From Sporanaerobium hydrogeniformans (lineage in GTDB: Bacteria > Bacillota > Clostridia > Lachnospirales > Cellulosilyticaceae): a DNA stretch of 64,000 bases. The stretch lies in contig NZ_PEDL01000008.1 in NCBI RefSeq assembly GCF_002735925.1, positions 62,001 through 126,000 of the forward strand, in the 5' to 3' direction. The notes beneath the pieces are model-generated. The model was not told the DNA's origin. It saw only the letters and a program-made list of their open reading frames with translations, and made no database searches. Below are positions 9,493-17,950 of this stretch, piece after piece (position 1 is the stretch's first letter; each line of letters starts with the position of its first letter). Position numbers and translations under genes: made by a program.

Positions 9493-9870
9493 ATGAAAAA
9501 GATTAATTCTATCAATGTAGGAACCAAAGTTTTATCTATTATTGCTGTTTTTCTTATAGTATTACCTATATGTTTTTTCGGCATGAAACAAATAGGGTTT
9601 ATTGTATTGGGTGATTTTTTAATAAAAGCAAGTTTAGTCGTAGGGAGTATTATTACAGTAATCTCACTTATTCTGCTAATAATAGAACTCAGACAGGATC
9701 GACAATTAGATAAATACTTTACAAACCATTGTAATACCAAACTATTATTAGCCAATAGTCTATGCGAATGCCAGAAGTATGGGAATAAGCTTGTTAGAGC
9801 AGAAGATACCTGTTGTAAAATATGTGGTATCCATTTTGAGAAATATTATGATTCTCCTCCCTATATATAG
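9493..9870 (+). CDS. Small membrane protein with C-terminal zinc-ribbon-like tail
   Basis: I do not recognise the family. The product (about 125 aa from the ATG at 9493) has two hydrophobic segments, near residues 13-30 and 37-62, then a cytoplasmic or exposed tail with six cysteines: a CECQKYG pair and TCCKICGIHF. The spacing suggests a metal-binding knuckle. The ATG at 9493 is preferred because TTAGGTGG lies just upstream; GTG 9478 is the alternative. It sits alone between the CPCC and YwbE genes. Confidence 0.55.
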   Translation: MKKINSINVGTKVLSIIAVFLIVLPICFFGMKQIGFIVLGDFLIKASLVVGSIITVISLILLIIELRQDRQLDKYFTNHCNTKLLLANSLCECQKYGNKLVRAEDTCCKICGIHFEKYYDSPPYI

Positions 9871-9950
9871 ATTTCTACGATTTATAAAAACCACTGAGTA
9901 ATAATTAGGTGAAAATAAGCATTATATTAAAATAATACAGGAAGTATAAA

Positions 9951-10142
9951 ATGGACGGGCAAAAAAGAAGTAACATTAAAATAGGGCAGGCGGTTCTAGT
10001 TGTTCAAAAGCAAGACCAGCAGACTGGAAAACTGACAGAAGGTATTGTGAAAAGGGTGCTCACCAACTCACCAGAGCATCATCACGGCATAAAAGTAATG
10101 CTTGAAAGTGGTATTGTAGGTAGGGTAAAAGAGATAAGGTAA
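9951..10142 (+). CDS. YwbE family protein
   Basis: This 63-aa protein matches the YwbE family over its whole length: IKIGQAVLVVQKQDQ, then KLTEGIVKRVLTNSPEHHHGIKV and a final GIVGRVKEI. It looks like a small KOW- or S1-like beta barrel, but no function is established. A GGAAG ribosome site sits ahead of the ATG. Confidence 0.8.
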   Translation: MDGQKRSNIKIGQAVLVVQKQDQQTGKLTEGIVKRVLTNSPEHHHGIKVMLESGIVGRVKEIR

Positions 10143-10206
10143 GATTTTCGTCAAAAGATACGTAGAAGAGTAATAATAGGCTTACTGGCAAGACTGAAGT
10201 TTAGAC

Positions 10207-10225
10207 TAACTATGACACGTTGAGT
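10207..10225 (+). repeat. 19-bp dispersed motif, copy 1
   Basis: CTAACTATGACACGTTGAG recurs at 11538-11556 with one mismatch. The two copies flank the acyltransferase gene in the same orientation. Confidence 0.6.
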
Positions 10226-10250
10226 GGGTATATTTTTCAACGAAGAGCCA

Positions 10251-10265
10251 AGGGCTTGGCCCTTA
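10251..10265 (+). repeat. Short perfect hairpin of unknown role
   Basis: AAGGGC-TTG-GCCCTT forms a 6-bp stem with a 3-nt loop in the gap after ywbE and has no T-run. It lies next to the repeated motif at 10207-10225. Confidence 0.4.
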
Positions 10266-10305
10266 GCTGGAAAGTAAGTTTAGGTGTGTTTTAACATGAA
10301 ATAAG

Positions 10306-10349
10306 AAAATCCTCTATCTTCCTATTAGAGGGGGATAGGGGATTTTTAC
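10306..10349 (+). terminator. Rho-independent terminator ahead of acyltransferase
   Basis: A 13-bp stem (10306-10318 with 10334-10346, one G-U pair) is followed by TTTTT. It separates the YwbE unit from the acyltransferase. Confidence 0.75.
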
Positions 10350-10372
10350 ATTGTATATATAATGAGGTGGGT

Positions 10373-11431
10373 ATGGAGAAAAACAGAAATTATTATTTGG
10401 ATTATTTAAGAATCATATCTATTATACTGCTATTTCCTGTCCATACATTGATGATTTGGAATGATTATGGACAAAAGTTTTATGTCTGGGGTGGAGGAAA
10501 TAGATTATTAAGTAGTTTGATTATACTGATTAATCCTTGGTTTATGCCAATCCTTTTCGTGATTGCAGGTATGTGTGCAAGATATTCCTTAGAAAAAAGA
10601 ACGATAAAACAATTTGTTTCTGAAAGAGTGGGAAAGTTATTCGTTCCGTTTGTAAGTGGTGTTATATTACTCGTGCCCTTTCAAACATTATATGCAAGAA
10701 AATATTTTTACAATTATAGTGGAAGCATATTCGGTAATATTATTTATTTCTTCACTCATTTTACAGATTTATCAGGATATGATGGTGCATTTACACCTGG
10801 ACAATTATGGTTCATTTTATTTCTCTTTGTAATTTCATTAATAGGTATATTGGTTACAAAATTTTTTTCATACAATAAAGTTCAAAACAATATTTCTGAT
10901 ATGAATATATATATTGTTATTGCTATGTTCATTCTTGTATGGGGAGGATACTATATAGGGAATTTTGGAGGATTTAGTATTGGAAAAAATCTTGTGTTAT
11001 ATTTATTAGGATATTATGTTTTAAGTAATGATAGTATATTGAGGTTACTAGAGAAGTATCGAATTTTATTAATGATTATGTTTTGTAGTAGTTTATTTTT
11101 GCTTGTTATTACATATTACAAATATTCATATTATGGAGATGCATTGGTTAATTTTGTAGCATGGATAGGCAGTTGTGCATTGATTTCATTTGCTATGAAA
11201 TGTTTAAATAAGAGAACCAAATTCTTGGATTATTTTAACAAATCATCATTTCCTATATATATTTTGCATCAATCCATTTTAGTAGCGGTAGCATATTATG
11301 TGTTGTTACATGTTAATGGTTTATATTTTCAGGTAGGAATTATAATGGTGATGAGTTTTATCGGGACTTTGTGTTTATATGAGATAATAAAAAGGATTCC
11401 TTATGTTAGATTATTATTAGGCATTAAGTAA
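10373..11431 (+). CDS. Acyltransferase 3 family integral membrane protein
   Basis: This family transfers acyl groups, commonly acetyl, to sugars or lipids at the membrane; the substrate here is unknown. The product is about 352 aa with around ten hydrophobic segments. The family's N-terminal YYLDYLRIISIILLFPVH block carries the conserved Arg and catalytic-type His of the first helix, and FTPGQLWFILFLF is the typical middle motif. The start is taken at ATG 10373 because the GTG at 10367 falls inside the GAGGTG ribosome site. Confidence 0.82.
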   Translation: MEKNRNYYLDYLRIISIILLFPVHTLMIWNDYGQKFYVWGGGNRLLSSLIILINPWFMPILFVIAGMCARYSLEKRTIKQFVSERVGKLFVPFVSGVILLVPFQTLYARKYFYNYSGSIFGNIIYFFTHFTDLSGYDGAFTPGQLWFILFLFVISLIGILVTKFFSYNKVQNNISDMNIYIVIAMFILVWGGYYIGNFGGFSIGKNLVLYLLGYYVLSNDSILRLLEKYRILLMIMFCSSLFLLVITYYKYSYYGDALVNFVAWIGSCALISFAMKCLNKRTKFLDYFNKSSFPIYILHQSILVAVAYYVLLHVNGLYFQVGIIMVMSFIGTLCLYEIIKRIPYVRLLLGIK

Positions 11432-11537
11432 TTTTATGATACAGTATTTGAGTATGACACGAATAATTATATAACTAAAATAGTGAATAGTTTGGAAGTT
11501 ATCATAGGCAGTAAAACGACATTTTATATAAAATAGC

Positions 11538-11556
11538 CTAACTATTACACGTTGAG
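11538..11556 (+). repeat. 19-bp dispersed motif, copy 2
   Basis: CTAACTATTACACGTTGAG lies 107 bp after the acyltransferase stop and is identical to the copy at 10207 except for one base. Confidence 0.6.
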
Positions 11557-11589
11557 GCTGTAGTTAAGCTGAGTAGATAAAGCCTAGAT

Positions 11590-11636
11590 ATATCAAGGCT
11601 TAGACCTATTTTTCATTCTAAACCTTGATATGTTTT
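11590..11636 (+). terminator. Rho-independent terminator after acyltransferase
   Basis: The 15-nt arms ATATCAAGGCTTAGA and TCTAAACCTTGATAT pair with one mismatch around a 12-nt loop, then GTTTTT. The tail TTGATATGTTTTTGGGCA resembles the tail of the terminator at 19363. Confidence 0.8.
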
Positions 11637-11915
11637 TGGGCACTTTTGAACTAAAAATATGTTCCCAAACAAGTGAGGGGGTGTTTTGCGTAATTAAGGT
11701 AAATGCGTAAAAGTATATAAGTCTCTGATGCACAAAGGGTTTTATATGTAACATGAGCTTTGCTTGAGTGAGTTATAAATAGTAGAAATAAATTTAGGCT
11801 ACTTACCATTACTTCTATCCATATTTATAAGGAAGAAGTACATGTTTATTGCTAATTGGAGAGTAATTATTTGAAAATCCTATGTTATGGGCTTAACGAT
11901 AATTCTAGTAATTAG

Positions 11916-12044
11916 ATGCCAACAGCTAAAGAATTTATTAATATGGGATATACAAATGTCTATGACTTTGGTGGCATTGCTGACTGTTCATGTGAAGTAG
12001 TTAAAGAATATCCTTTTTTAGAAAATGACTGCACAACATTATAA
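11916..12044 (+). pseudogene. Rhodanese-domain C-terminal remnant
   Basis: A 42-aa frame reads AKEFINMGYTNVYDFGGIAD and then EVVKEYP, matching the last helix and strand of rhodanese domains. The active-site Cys loop, which should lie just upstream, is replaced by stop-containing sequence, so only the tail survives. Confidence 0.5.
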
Positions 12045-12218
12045 GAATCTAAGAGATTTCTAAAAGCAAAGGTAGTATACTCAGATCCTTGGCCAGAATG
12101 AAATAGGAGACTTTATTTAATATGGCGACTTTTATAGGCCTTATTATAGTGATAAAACTATAAAAAATGATTAGGGAGATAATGGCAGAAATCGACGACA
12201 TTTAAAAAGTTTGGAAAG

Positions 12219-12246
12219 TTGACATTAGAAATTTTCAAGGTATAAT
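12219..12246 (+). promoter_or_regulatory. Sigma-A promoter of glutamate dehydrogenase gene
   Basis: TTGACA (12219-12224) and TATAAT (12241-12246) are perfect consensus boxes with a 16-nt spacer, 75 bp ahead of the start codon. Confidence 0.75.
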
Positions 12247-12320
12247 TAATGATATATTTTACAAAAAAATATAATTTTATTTTCAATTGGCAAAAATAAC
12301 AATTCAAGTGAGGAGATACC

Positions 12321-13607
12321 ATGGAAAAAAAATCTTACAATCCTTATGAAACAGCACAACTTCAATTTGACAATGTAGCAGATAAGCTTGATTTGAATCA
12401 AGCTACCCGTCAATTACTTCGTCAGCCAAGCCGCGAATATCATTTCACGATTCCGGTAAAAATGGATGATGGATCAACAGAGGTATTTAATGGTTATCGT
12501 ATTCAGCATAATGATGCAAGGGGACCTGCAAAGGGAGGAATTCGATTCCATCCTCAGGAAACCGTCGATACAATAAAGGCGCTTTCCATGTGGATGACAT
12601 GGAAATGTGCAGTAGTAGATATTCCTCTGGGAGGAGGGAAGGGCGGCGTTATTTGTGACCCACATAAACTTTCTTTGAGTGAGCAGGAGAGGTTATGCCG
12701 CGGTTATGTAAGACAGCTTTCCAGAAATATGGGACCGATATCTGATGTACCCGCACCAGACGTTATGACCAATGGACAGCATATGCTCTGGATGATGGAT
12801 GAATATGAAACGATTCTTGGTGGACACTATCCAGGAGCTATTACCGGTAAACCAGTGGGAATGGGTGGTTCTCTGGGACGTACAGAAGCTACAGGCTATG
12901 GTGTGATTTTTACATTAAGAGAAACGTTAAAAAATTTAAATATTGACATAACAACCAGTACAGCCAGCATTCAAGGGTTTGGTAATGTTGCGGAATACGC
13001 AGCTCGCTTATATTCCAGACTGGGTGGTAAAGTTGTGGCTGTTTCCAGTTGGGATAATAAGGATAAGAAGTCTTATACTTTCCGTAAACTTGATGGACTT
13101 GATATTCAAAAGATGGTTGACATCAAGGATTCCTTTGGAACCATTGATAAAGAAAAGGCTAAGGAGCTTGGATGTGAGGTCTTACCTGGTGAAGAGTGGA
13201 TTGCTCAGGAGGTAGATATTCTTCTTCCTTGTGCGTTAGAGAATCAGATTACACCGATTACTTTTGCCAAAATCAGCGATCGGGTAAAGGTGATATGCGA
13301 AGGAGCCAACGGCCCTACAACACCGGATGCAGATGAATTGATTAAAGCAAGAAATATTTATCTTATTCCTGACTTCTTATGTAATGCAGGTGGAGTTACT
13401 TGCAGTTATTTTGAGCAAATTCAATGTAATATGAATTATTTCTGGTCCAAAGAGGAAGTTATGGAGAAATTAGATTTCAAAATGACTAGCGCTTACCATG
13501 CGGTACATAACCTTGCGATAGAAAAAGGCTTATATATGCGAGAGGCAGCATATGTCATTGCCATTAATCGTGTTGTAGATGCAGTGAAGCTTCGCGGATG
13601 GGTATAA
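12321..13607 (+). CDS. Glu/Leu/Phe/Val-type dehydrogenase (glutamate dehydrogenase)
   Basis: This cytoplasmic enzyme interconverts glutamate and 2-oxoglutarate plus ammonia with NAD(P). The 428-aa length fits the short hexameric class. The N-terminal dimerisation domain contains RIQHNDARGPAKGGIRFHP and the catalytic-lysine loop PLGGGKGGVICDP (near residues 105-117). The Rossmann domain opens with IQGFGNVAEYAARL (about 216). Cofactor preference cannot be settled by eye. GAGGAG sits 7 nt before the ATG. Separate terminator-like and promoter signals on both sides make it a single-gene unit, and it may be catabolic (rocG/gudB-like). Confidence 0.9.
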   Translation: MEKKSYNPYETAQLQFDNVADKLDLNQATRQLLRQPSREYHFTIPVKMDDGSTEVFNGYRIQHNDARGPAKGGIRFHPQETVDTIKALSMWMTWKCAVVDIPLGGGKGGVICDPHKLSLSEQERLCRGYVRQLSRNMGPISDVPAPDVMTNGQHMLWMMDEYETILGGHYPGAITGKPVGMGGSLGRTEATGYGVIFTLRETLKNLNIDITTSTASIQGFGNVAEYAARLYSRLGGKVVAVSSWDNKDKKSYTFRKLDGLDIQKMVDIKDSFGTIDKEKAKELGCEVLPGEEWIAQEVDILLPCALENQITPITFAKISDRVKVICEGANGPTTPDADELIKARNIYLIPDFLCNAGGVTCSYFEQIQCNMNYFWSKEEVMEKLDFKMTSAYHAVHNLAIEKGLYMREAAYVIAINRVVDAVKLRGWV

Positions 13608-13642
13608 TATTTCCAAGAGATGTTGCAAAATGAATCAATATG

Positions 13643-13683
13643 CCTGATATTGTGGTGATAAGCAATTATATCACAATATTAGG
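13643..13683 (+). terminator. Stem-loop after gdh, weak T-tail
   Basis: CCTGATATTGTG and CACAATATTAGG form a near-perfect stem 36 bp after the gdh stop. No T-run follows directly, so it may stabilise the 3' end rather than terminate. Confidence 0.45.
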
Positions 13684-13818
13684 TACATATTTTTAATTTT
13701 GCCATAGTCCTTTTTTCATATAGGCCAATAGGATAGGTGGATAATCTGCCTATAAATTCATCTTGTATGATTTTTTAAAACATTTGCCAGGTAAATTTCA
13801 AATCAAGGGGTAATAGAA

Positions 13819-16800
13819 ATGAATCGATTTAAAGATCATGACTTGGATGTTTTGGTAGAAAGAGCTAAGGAACTGGAATGCTTTTATTTGGTGGATGAAG
13901 CTCTCGCCATCCCTTCTCTTTCGGATAGTTTATTGAAAATCACAGAAGTAACACCGGTGGGGTTTCACGATTATAAGAACTGCTCGGTTTACATTGTACT
14001 AGATGGACAAATGTATGCTACAAAACCTGTCATAGCAGATGGCTATACATTACAGTCTGAAATTATACTGAATGGAATATCTCACGGAACGATAAAAGCA
14101 ATATATCCGAAACATATTTTTATCAATACAGACAGCATTTTCCTTCCTGAAGAACAGAAGCTTTTAGATACCATTGCCAATCGTATTGCAGAAAGACTTT
14201 TTAAAGTAAATTTTCAGCCTAAGAACCGATTTCGAGGAGATTGGGAAGCGATTGTCACATTATTGAAGAATACAAATCGCAATATGCTTCTTTATGTATG
14301 TGAAAAAATGATTGCTCTTCTTGCCAGAACCAGTCCCAGCTTGGTGGATGATATTTTTGATAGAATGGACTGGAAAAAATATAGAATTCAAGGTGAAATT
14401 AATTTTCCCCTAGAAACCTTACCAGCTTTTGACGTTACACAATTAAGTCAGATACTATTTTCTTATGCGGGATCCTGCATGGAAGATGCTTCGATTTACA
14501 ATTACATCAATTTATGGATTTATCAGGGAACAACCTATGAACTCATCAAAAAAATTGATAAGAAGGATACTGATTTAAAAGATATTACCCATGCGCTGTC
14601 CCAATATATGAATACAGTCAAGGGCAATGAAATGGCAAGTGAGGCTACGAAACGGTGGCTGACAGTGGAATTGATACAAAGATTCCTGACTGATAAACCA
14701 ACCATGATTACGAATGCACAAAAGTACATATCCATAGAAGCCCTTTGTAACCTTCTTGATAATGTAATCTGTTCTCCAAAAAGCATTGGAAAAATAGGAG
14801 GCAAAGGCACCGGTTTCTTTATTGCAAATCAGATTGTAGCCTCTCACATTAAGGATAATCCAGAATTTTCCAAGATTAAAATTCCTAGAACCTGGTACAT
14901 TACCTCCGATGAATTGTCCAATCTGATTGAAAGAAATGGCTTAGATGAACTAAACGAGCATAAATATCGACATATTCTTGATATACGAACAAGTTATCCC
15001 AGGATTATACATATGATGAAGAATTCCAAGTTTTCTTCTTATATTATAAATGAATTGGGACAAATACTAGAGAGCTGCCAGGATAAGCCTTTAATTGTCC
15101 GATCTTCAAGTGTATTGGAAGATCAGGTGGATACCTCTTTTTCCGGAAAATATAAAAGTCTTTTTATAATCAATGCAGGGACTAAGGCAGAAAGACTTCA
15201 GCAATTGATAGAGAGTATTTTAGAAGTTTATGCCTCTTTGTTTAACCCGGATTCGATTCAATATCGAAAAGAGCGTAATTTAATCGACTGCGCCGAACAA
15301 ATGGGTATTATGATTCAGGAGGTAGTAGGAACCAGGGTGGGACCTTATTTCTTTCCACTCTATGCCGGAGTTGCTTTTAGCAATAATGAGCTCAGGTGGT
15401 CTCCCAGAATCAGGCGAGAGGATGGTCTGCTAAGAATGGTAATGGGACTGGGAACCAGAGCTGTGGACCGAATCGGAGATGATTATCCCATCTTGATTTC
15501 TCCAGGGCAACCAAACCTTCGGGTAAATCAGTCAGCAGTCGATTTAGTAAAGTATTCGCCTCAGATGATGGATGTATTAGATGTTGAAAATAACTGCTTC
15601 TTAACCCTTCCCATTGCTCAGATGATTAAGGAATATGGAAATCAAATCCCTCACATTAACTATGTCGCTTCTGCTCTGAAAGAGGACATTCTAGTTGGCG
15701 TGAATTCATTTACAACGAACTTTAAATCAGATGAACTTGTCATTACCTTTGATCATCTGATCAGAAACACATCCATGATAAAGCAAATTCAGTCTGTCAT
15801 GATCTTGCTGAAGGAGAAATTAGGTTATCCCGTAGACATTGAATTTGCCAGTGACGGTGATAATCTTTACCTGTTGCAATGCCGTCCACAAAGCAGAAAT
15901 TACGATAATAAACCCGTTGCCATTCCTCCTGATATACCTTATCAAAAAACTATTTTTACAGCAGATAAGTATATTTCCAATGGAAAGGTTACTGGAATTA
16001 AGACGATAGTGTATGTGGACCCTGTAGAATATGCAGCATTAGAAAAGTATGAGGATTTAGTGAATGTAGCATATGCAATCAGCCATCTGAACAGTATCCT
16101 TCCTCGGAAAAGCTTTATTTTAATGGGTCCAGGACGATGGGGTAGCCGTGGTGATATTAAGCTTGGAGTTCCTGTTGCCTATTCCGATATTAATAATACA
16201 GCCATGCTCATTGAAATTGCAGCAAAGGAGTCAAGGTTTCAGCCAGAGCTCTCCTTTGGCACACATTTTTTTCAAGATCTGGTGGAAGAAAATATCAAGT
16301 ACCTTCCCCTTTATCCAGAAGATAAGCACATTATTTTTAATAAATCCTTCTTTTCCAATAAGAACAATTTCCTAGAGGAGATGGTTCCGTCCTACTCCTA
16401 TCTAAGTCACGTGATTAAAGTAATTCGGGTAGAAAAAGTCGACTTCGATAAAGAACTAGTTATCTTAATGAATGCTGATTTGCAAAAAGCGATTGCCTAT
16501 CTCGATTCTCCTTCCAAGCCTACGGAGACATCTAGTTTTGAACAGCCAGGAGCAGAGAGCATAGAAGATAATAAGGAAGACTATGGCTGGAAATGGCGTC
16601 ACTATATGGCGGAACAAATAGCCGCAGGAATAGATATGCATACTTTTGGAGTAAAGGGCATCTATCTTTTTGGAAGTACTAATAATTGTTCGGCAAGGTG
16701 TAATAGTGATATTGATCTAATTCTTCACTTTGATGGTACCGATGCGCAGAAGGAGCAGCTTTCTAACTGGCTTGATGGCTGGAGTATGGCTTTATCCCGA

Positions 16801-16947
16801 ATGAATTATTTGAAAACAGGATATCAGTCCGATGGACTTTTAGATATCCATTATGTTACGGATCAAGACATTATGAATAAAACCTCCTATGCCATAAAGA
16901 TAAATTCTATCTATGACCCTGCTTTTCCCCTTCGTATTAGGGATTAG
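13819..16947 (+). CDS. PEP/pyruvate-binding domain protein fused to a nucleotidyltransferase-like domain
   Basis: This large cytoplasmic protein (1042 aa) has unproven function. Residues about 1-320 are unrecognised and mostly helical. Residues about 325-700 form an ATP-grasp domain of the pyruvate phosphate dikinase N-terminal type, with GKGTGFFIANQI near 330, IVRSSSVLED near 428, SFSGKY near 440 and LQCRPQSR near 690. The phosphohistidine swivelling domain and PEP-binding barrel of PEP synthase are not evident. A further conserved block with GPGRWGSRGD and ELSFGTHFFQDL spans about 770-830. At about 940-1042 there is a minimal nucleotidyltransferase motif, YLFGST then NSDIDLIL, followed by residues resembling the second half of that fold. 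The start has a weak AAGGGG site, and a strong terminator follows 1 bp after the stop. Confidence 0.75.
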   Translation: MNRFKDHDLDVLVERAKELECFYLVDEALAIPSLSDSLLKITEVTPVGFHDYKNCSVYIVLDGQMYATKPVIADGYTLQSEIILNGISHGTIKAIYPKHIFINTDSIFLPEEQKLLDTIANRIAERLFKVNFQPKNRFRGDWEAIVTLLKNTNRNMLLYVCEKMIALLARTSPSLVDDIFDRMDWKKYRIQGEINFPLETLPAFDVTQLSQILFSYAGSCMEDASIYNYINLWIYQGTTYELIKKIDKKDTDLKDITHALSQYMNTVKGNEMASEATKRWLTVELIQRFLTDKPTMITNAQKYISIEALCNLLDNVICSPKSIGKIGGKGTGFFIANQIVASHIKDNPEFSKIKIPRTWYITSDELSNLIERNGLDELNEHKYRHILDIRTSYPRIIHMMKNSKFSSYIINELGQILESCQDKPLIVRSSSVLEDQVDTSFSGKYKSLFIINAGTKAERLQQLIESILEVYASLFNPDSIQYRKERNLIDCAEQMGIMIQEVVGTRVGPYFFPLYAGVAFSNNELRWSPRIRREDGLLRMVMGLGTRAVDRIGDDYPILISPGQPNLRVNQSAVDLVKYSPQMMDVLDVENNCFLTLPIAQMIKEYGNQIPHINYVASALKEDILVGVNSFTTNFKSDELVITFDHLIRNTSMIKQIQSVMILLKEKLGYPVDIEFASDGDNLYLLQCRPQSRNYDNKPVAIPPDIPYQKTIFTADKYISNGKVTGIKTIVYVDPVEYAALEKYEDLVNVAYAISHLNSILPRKSFILMGPGRWGSRGDIKLGVPVAYSDINNTAMLIEIAAKESRFQPELSFGTHFFQDLVEENIKYLPLYPEDKHIIFNKSFFSNKNNFLEEMVPSYSYLSHVIKVIRVEKVDFDKELVILMNADLQKAIAYLDSPSKPTETSSFEQPGAESIEDNKEDYGWKWRHYMAEQIAAGIDMHTFGVKGIYLFGSTNNCSARCNSDIDLILHFDGTDAQKEQLSNWLDGWSMALSRMNYLKTGYQSDGLLDIHYVTDQDIMNKTSYAIKINSIYDPAFPLRIRD

Positions 16948-16948
16948 G

Positions 16949-16995
16949 AAAATGACCTTAATCAGTACAGTATGTACTGATTAAGGTCATTTTCT
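16949..16995 (+). terminator. Rho-independent terminator
   Basis: Two perfectly complementary 21-nt arms (16949-16969 and 16973-16993) enclose a 3-nt loop and end in TTTT. It can work in both directions. Confidence 0.9.
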
Positions 16996-17022
16996 ATATT
17001 AAATCCATTCAAGGAGAGGTAA

Positions 17023-17083
17023 TTGATTGAAAATTATTTAACTATAGTATAAAATCAAGTTAGAAGTGAAGGCGCTCAAATGA
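17023..17083 (+). promoter_or_regulatory. Promoter of AraC/VOC operon, copy of the 6105 region
   Basis: A -35 TTGAAA (17027-17032) and a -10 TAAAAT (17050-17055) have a 17-nt spacer. Identity with 6105-6166 extends well past the -10 (TAGAAGTGAAGGCGCTCA versus TAGAAGCGAAAGTGCTCA). Confidence 0.6.
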
Positions 17084-17125
17084 ATATAGTAAAATTTCAC
17101 TTTGGAAAGCAAGGAGGAAAACAAT

Positions 17126-17947
17126 TTGATTATCAAAAGAGATAAGCAATTCAATATATTGCCCTCACATGTTGGATTGAGAAAATATATTCTGTATTAC
17201 AATATTGTATTTCCAGAGAAAGGTATGTTCATGACACAATACACGCTCATGCCAAACGCTTGTGGAACCTTATCAATTGCTTTCGACGGTTCCTCTATAA
17301 TTGCCGAATTGTGGGGAGCAACTACAATACCTATTTCATTAGGTGCAGAGCCAAATAACTATCGTGTCCTCCTGCTTATCCAACTTTCGCCCTATGGCTT
17401 GTATCAAATTACACGTCAAAGCCAAGCTGAGCTTGCGGATAAACGCCTTTCGCTTGCGGATATTGACAATGAACTATTCAATTCCCTATGTCAGGCTTTT
17501 GTAATATCAAAAACTGTAATAGATTTGGCAAATACTTGTGAGAGAGTTTTATATAGACGTATGGAAAAGCACGTTATATCGGACGCTTTGTTATTAGCGT
17601 CCACTGTGATTTCTGATAGTCATGGACAAGTACAAGTGAAAGAAGTCGCCCGGCAATCCAGCTATAGTGAGCGACAGTTAAACCGCCTATTTCTTACACA
17701 AATCGGAATGAATATTAAAAGCTATGCACGCGTAATTCGCTTTAACTATGTGTTAAAGCACATTCAAAAATCCCCTTGCTTCTTTGCAACATTGTCGCAA
17801 CAAGCTGGATATTTTGACCAAGCCCATTTTGATAAAGATTTCAAGGCTATTAGTGGTGTTACCCCTCAAGAATATTTGAAAACTATGTCGGATTTTTACT
17901 ATGACGGAACGGAGATATACAATAGAATATCCTCAAAGGAGGAATGA
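17126..17947 (+). CDS. AraC family transcriptional regulator
   Basis: A predicted DNA-binding regulator of about 273 aa. The N-terminal half looks like the cupin-like sensor of short AraC proteins (LRKYILYYNIVFPEKG, MPNACGTLSIAFDG). The C-terminal two helix-turn-helix motifs follow, with VKEVARQSSYSERQLNRLF and then AGYFDQAHFDKDFKAISGVTPQEYL. The start is taken at TTG 17126 because AAGGAGG lies 8 nt before it; the in-frame TTG at 17102 has no such site. Only 3 bp separate it from the VOC gene, so they form one operon. Confidence 0.85.
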   Translation: MIIKRDKQFNILPSHVGLRKYILYYNIVFPEKGMFMTQYTLMPNACGTLSIAFDGSSIIAELWGATTIPISLGAEPNNYRVLLLIQLSPYGLYQITRQSQAELADKRLSLADIDNELFNSLCQAFVISKTVIDLANTCERVLYRRMEKHVISDALLLASTVISDSHGQVQVKEVARQSSYSERQLNRLFLTQIGMNIKSYARVIRFNYVLKHIQKSPCFFATLSQQAGYFDQAHFDKDFKAISGVTPQEYLKTMSDFYYDGTEIYNRISSKEE

Positions 17948-17950
17948 AAA

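Larger units (their letters stand above)
11432..12320. other. 889-bp gap with a repeat, a terminator and gene remnants
   Basis: No intact gene is visible. From left to right it holds the 19-bp motif copy, a terminator (11590-11636), a post-terminator stretch resembling 8290-8335 (ATGTTCCCAAA, GGGGGT and GCGTAATT in the same order), a rhodanese-like tail (11916-12044), a few short frames with no recognisable product, and the gdh promoter (12219-12246). Confidence 0.6.

Noticed and set aside
10207-11570. Integron attC sites: GTTGAGT at 10220 and GCCTAAC/GTTAAGC at 11536-11564 resemble attC core sites
   Set aside because: Spacing between the possible cores is far below normal attC length, no integrase is present and the other gaps in the strip lack such sites.
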